From Actinophytocola sp036402745 (GTDB taxonomy: Bacteria; Actinomycetota; Actinomycetes; Mycobacteriales; Pseudonocardiaceae), in the NCBI RefSeq assembly GCF_036402745.1, contig NZ_DASWSJ010000244.1, forward strand, positions 4,239 through 68,238: a DNA stretch of 64,000 bases. Direction: 5' to 3'. Of this stretch, positions 63,651-64,000 are shown piece after piece (within the stretch, counting starts at the first letter, position 1; the number at the start of each line of letters is the position of its first letter). The notes beneath the pieces are model-generated. The model had not been told where the DNA came from, did not search any database, and worked only from the letters and a program-made list of their open reading frames with translations. The translations under genes and the position numbers were made by a program.

Positions 63651-64000
63651 GTGGACGAGCAGTTCTGGGACGACAAGTACCGCGAGCAGAACCAGCTGTG
63701 GAGCGGCGCGCCCAACGGCGTGCTGGTCGTCGAGGCGGCCGGGCTGGCACCGGGCCAGACGCTCGACGTCGGCTGCGGCGAGGGCGCGGACGCGCTCTGG
63801 CTCGCCGAGCGGGGCTGGCTCGTGACCGCGGTCGACATCTCCCGCGTCGCACTCGAACGCGCCGCCCTCGGCGTGCCCGCCGCCGACAAGGTGACCTGGA
63901 CGCACGCCGACCTGACCGTCACGGCCCCGCCGGCCGCGGCGTTCGACCTGGTGTCCGCGCTGTACTTCTCGATCCCGCGCCAGCCCGGGCACGCCGCGAT
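63651..64000 (+). CDS. SAM-dependent methyltransferase (5' part, runs off window)
   Basis: About 116 residues visible from a GTG at 63651 with GAGGGG upstream. The N-terminus FWDDKYREQNQLWSG is typical of TehB/TPMT-like methyltransferases; motif I is TLDVGCGEGADALWLAERGW, followed by VTAVDISRVALERA. The C-terminal half lies beyond position 64000. Substrate unknown; small thiol or metalloid methylation is common in the group. Confidence 0.85.
   Translation, partial: MDEQFWDDKYREQNQLWSGAPNGVLVVEAAGLAPGQTLDVGCGEGADALWLAERGWLVTAVDISRVALERAALGVPAADKVTWTHADLTVTAPPAAAFDLVSALYFSIPRQPGHAA

Overview
The window is very GC-rich DNA with actinomycete signatures: GTG and TTG starts, ATGA/GTGA stop-start overlaps, SARP/AfsR and StrR-type regulators, and a TAT lipoprotein. 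A filamentous actinomycete, perhaps a Pseudonocardiaceae-like genus, is the best guess; the genus is inference only.

Positions 1-47480 hold most of a nonribosomal peptide synthetase (NRPS) cluster that runs off the left edge. It has three SARP/AfsR-type regulators (2916-6182, 8883-12137), a methyltransferase, an amino-acid permease, eight NRPS proteins, an MbtH protein, a type II thioesterase, a two-gene ABC exporter, a fatty-acid-desaturase-like enzyme, a StrR-type regulator and an ABC-F protein. The most striking part is the minus-strand operon 22924->12112. It starts with an SznF-like heme-oxygenase-like/cupin protein and a YqcI/YcgG-family protein (the family of the heme arginine/guanidine N-hydroxylases DcsA and GntA). 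A small unknown protein and two NRPSs follow, all stop-to-start coupled. This enzyme pair matches what is known for graminine, the C-diazeniumdiolate amino acid of gramibactin, so the cluster may make an N-N-containing metal-binding peptide.

The NRPS is unusual. Adenylation (A), carrier (T) and condensation (C) domains are dispersed: C*-A-R with no T (1-2884), C-T-C-A-T (12112-16989), T-C-A-T (16986-20504), C*-A-T (23093-26152), C-[A remnant]-T (30062-31972), C*-A with no T (31976-34750), C*-A-T-R (34793-39238) and C-A-T (39459-42785). C* marks condensation domains whose HHxxxDG motif has lost the second, catalytic His. Loading and transfer in trans are implied. There are two reductase (R) termini.

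Positions 47692-48429 carry an ispD-like gene. Positions 48763-59401 form a sialic-acid-type catabolic locus: an Opp/Dpp-type ABC transporter (48846-54318), a secreted sialidase with two catalytic domains (54466-57438), a DapA/NanA-family lyase (57746-58660) and a FadR-type GntR regulator (58682-59401). Arrays of a 7-bp motif resembling ATAGGAC precede the transporter, the lyase and the regulator genes. A GH42 beta-galactosidase 3' remnant lies between sialidase and lyase. The right end (59409-64000) holds a DUF309 protein, a secreted DUF6351-like protein, an amidase and a partial methyltransferase.

A dispersed ~74-bp repeat that encodes mini-ORFs chained by ATGA/GTGA overlaps links genes at 27951-28102 and 54321-54469. 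No tRNA, rRNA, CRISPR array, insertion sequence or phage gene was recognised.
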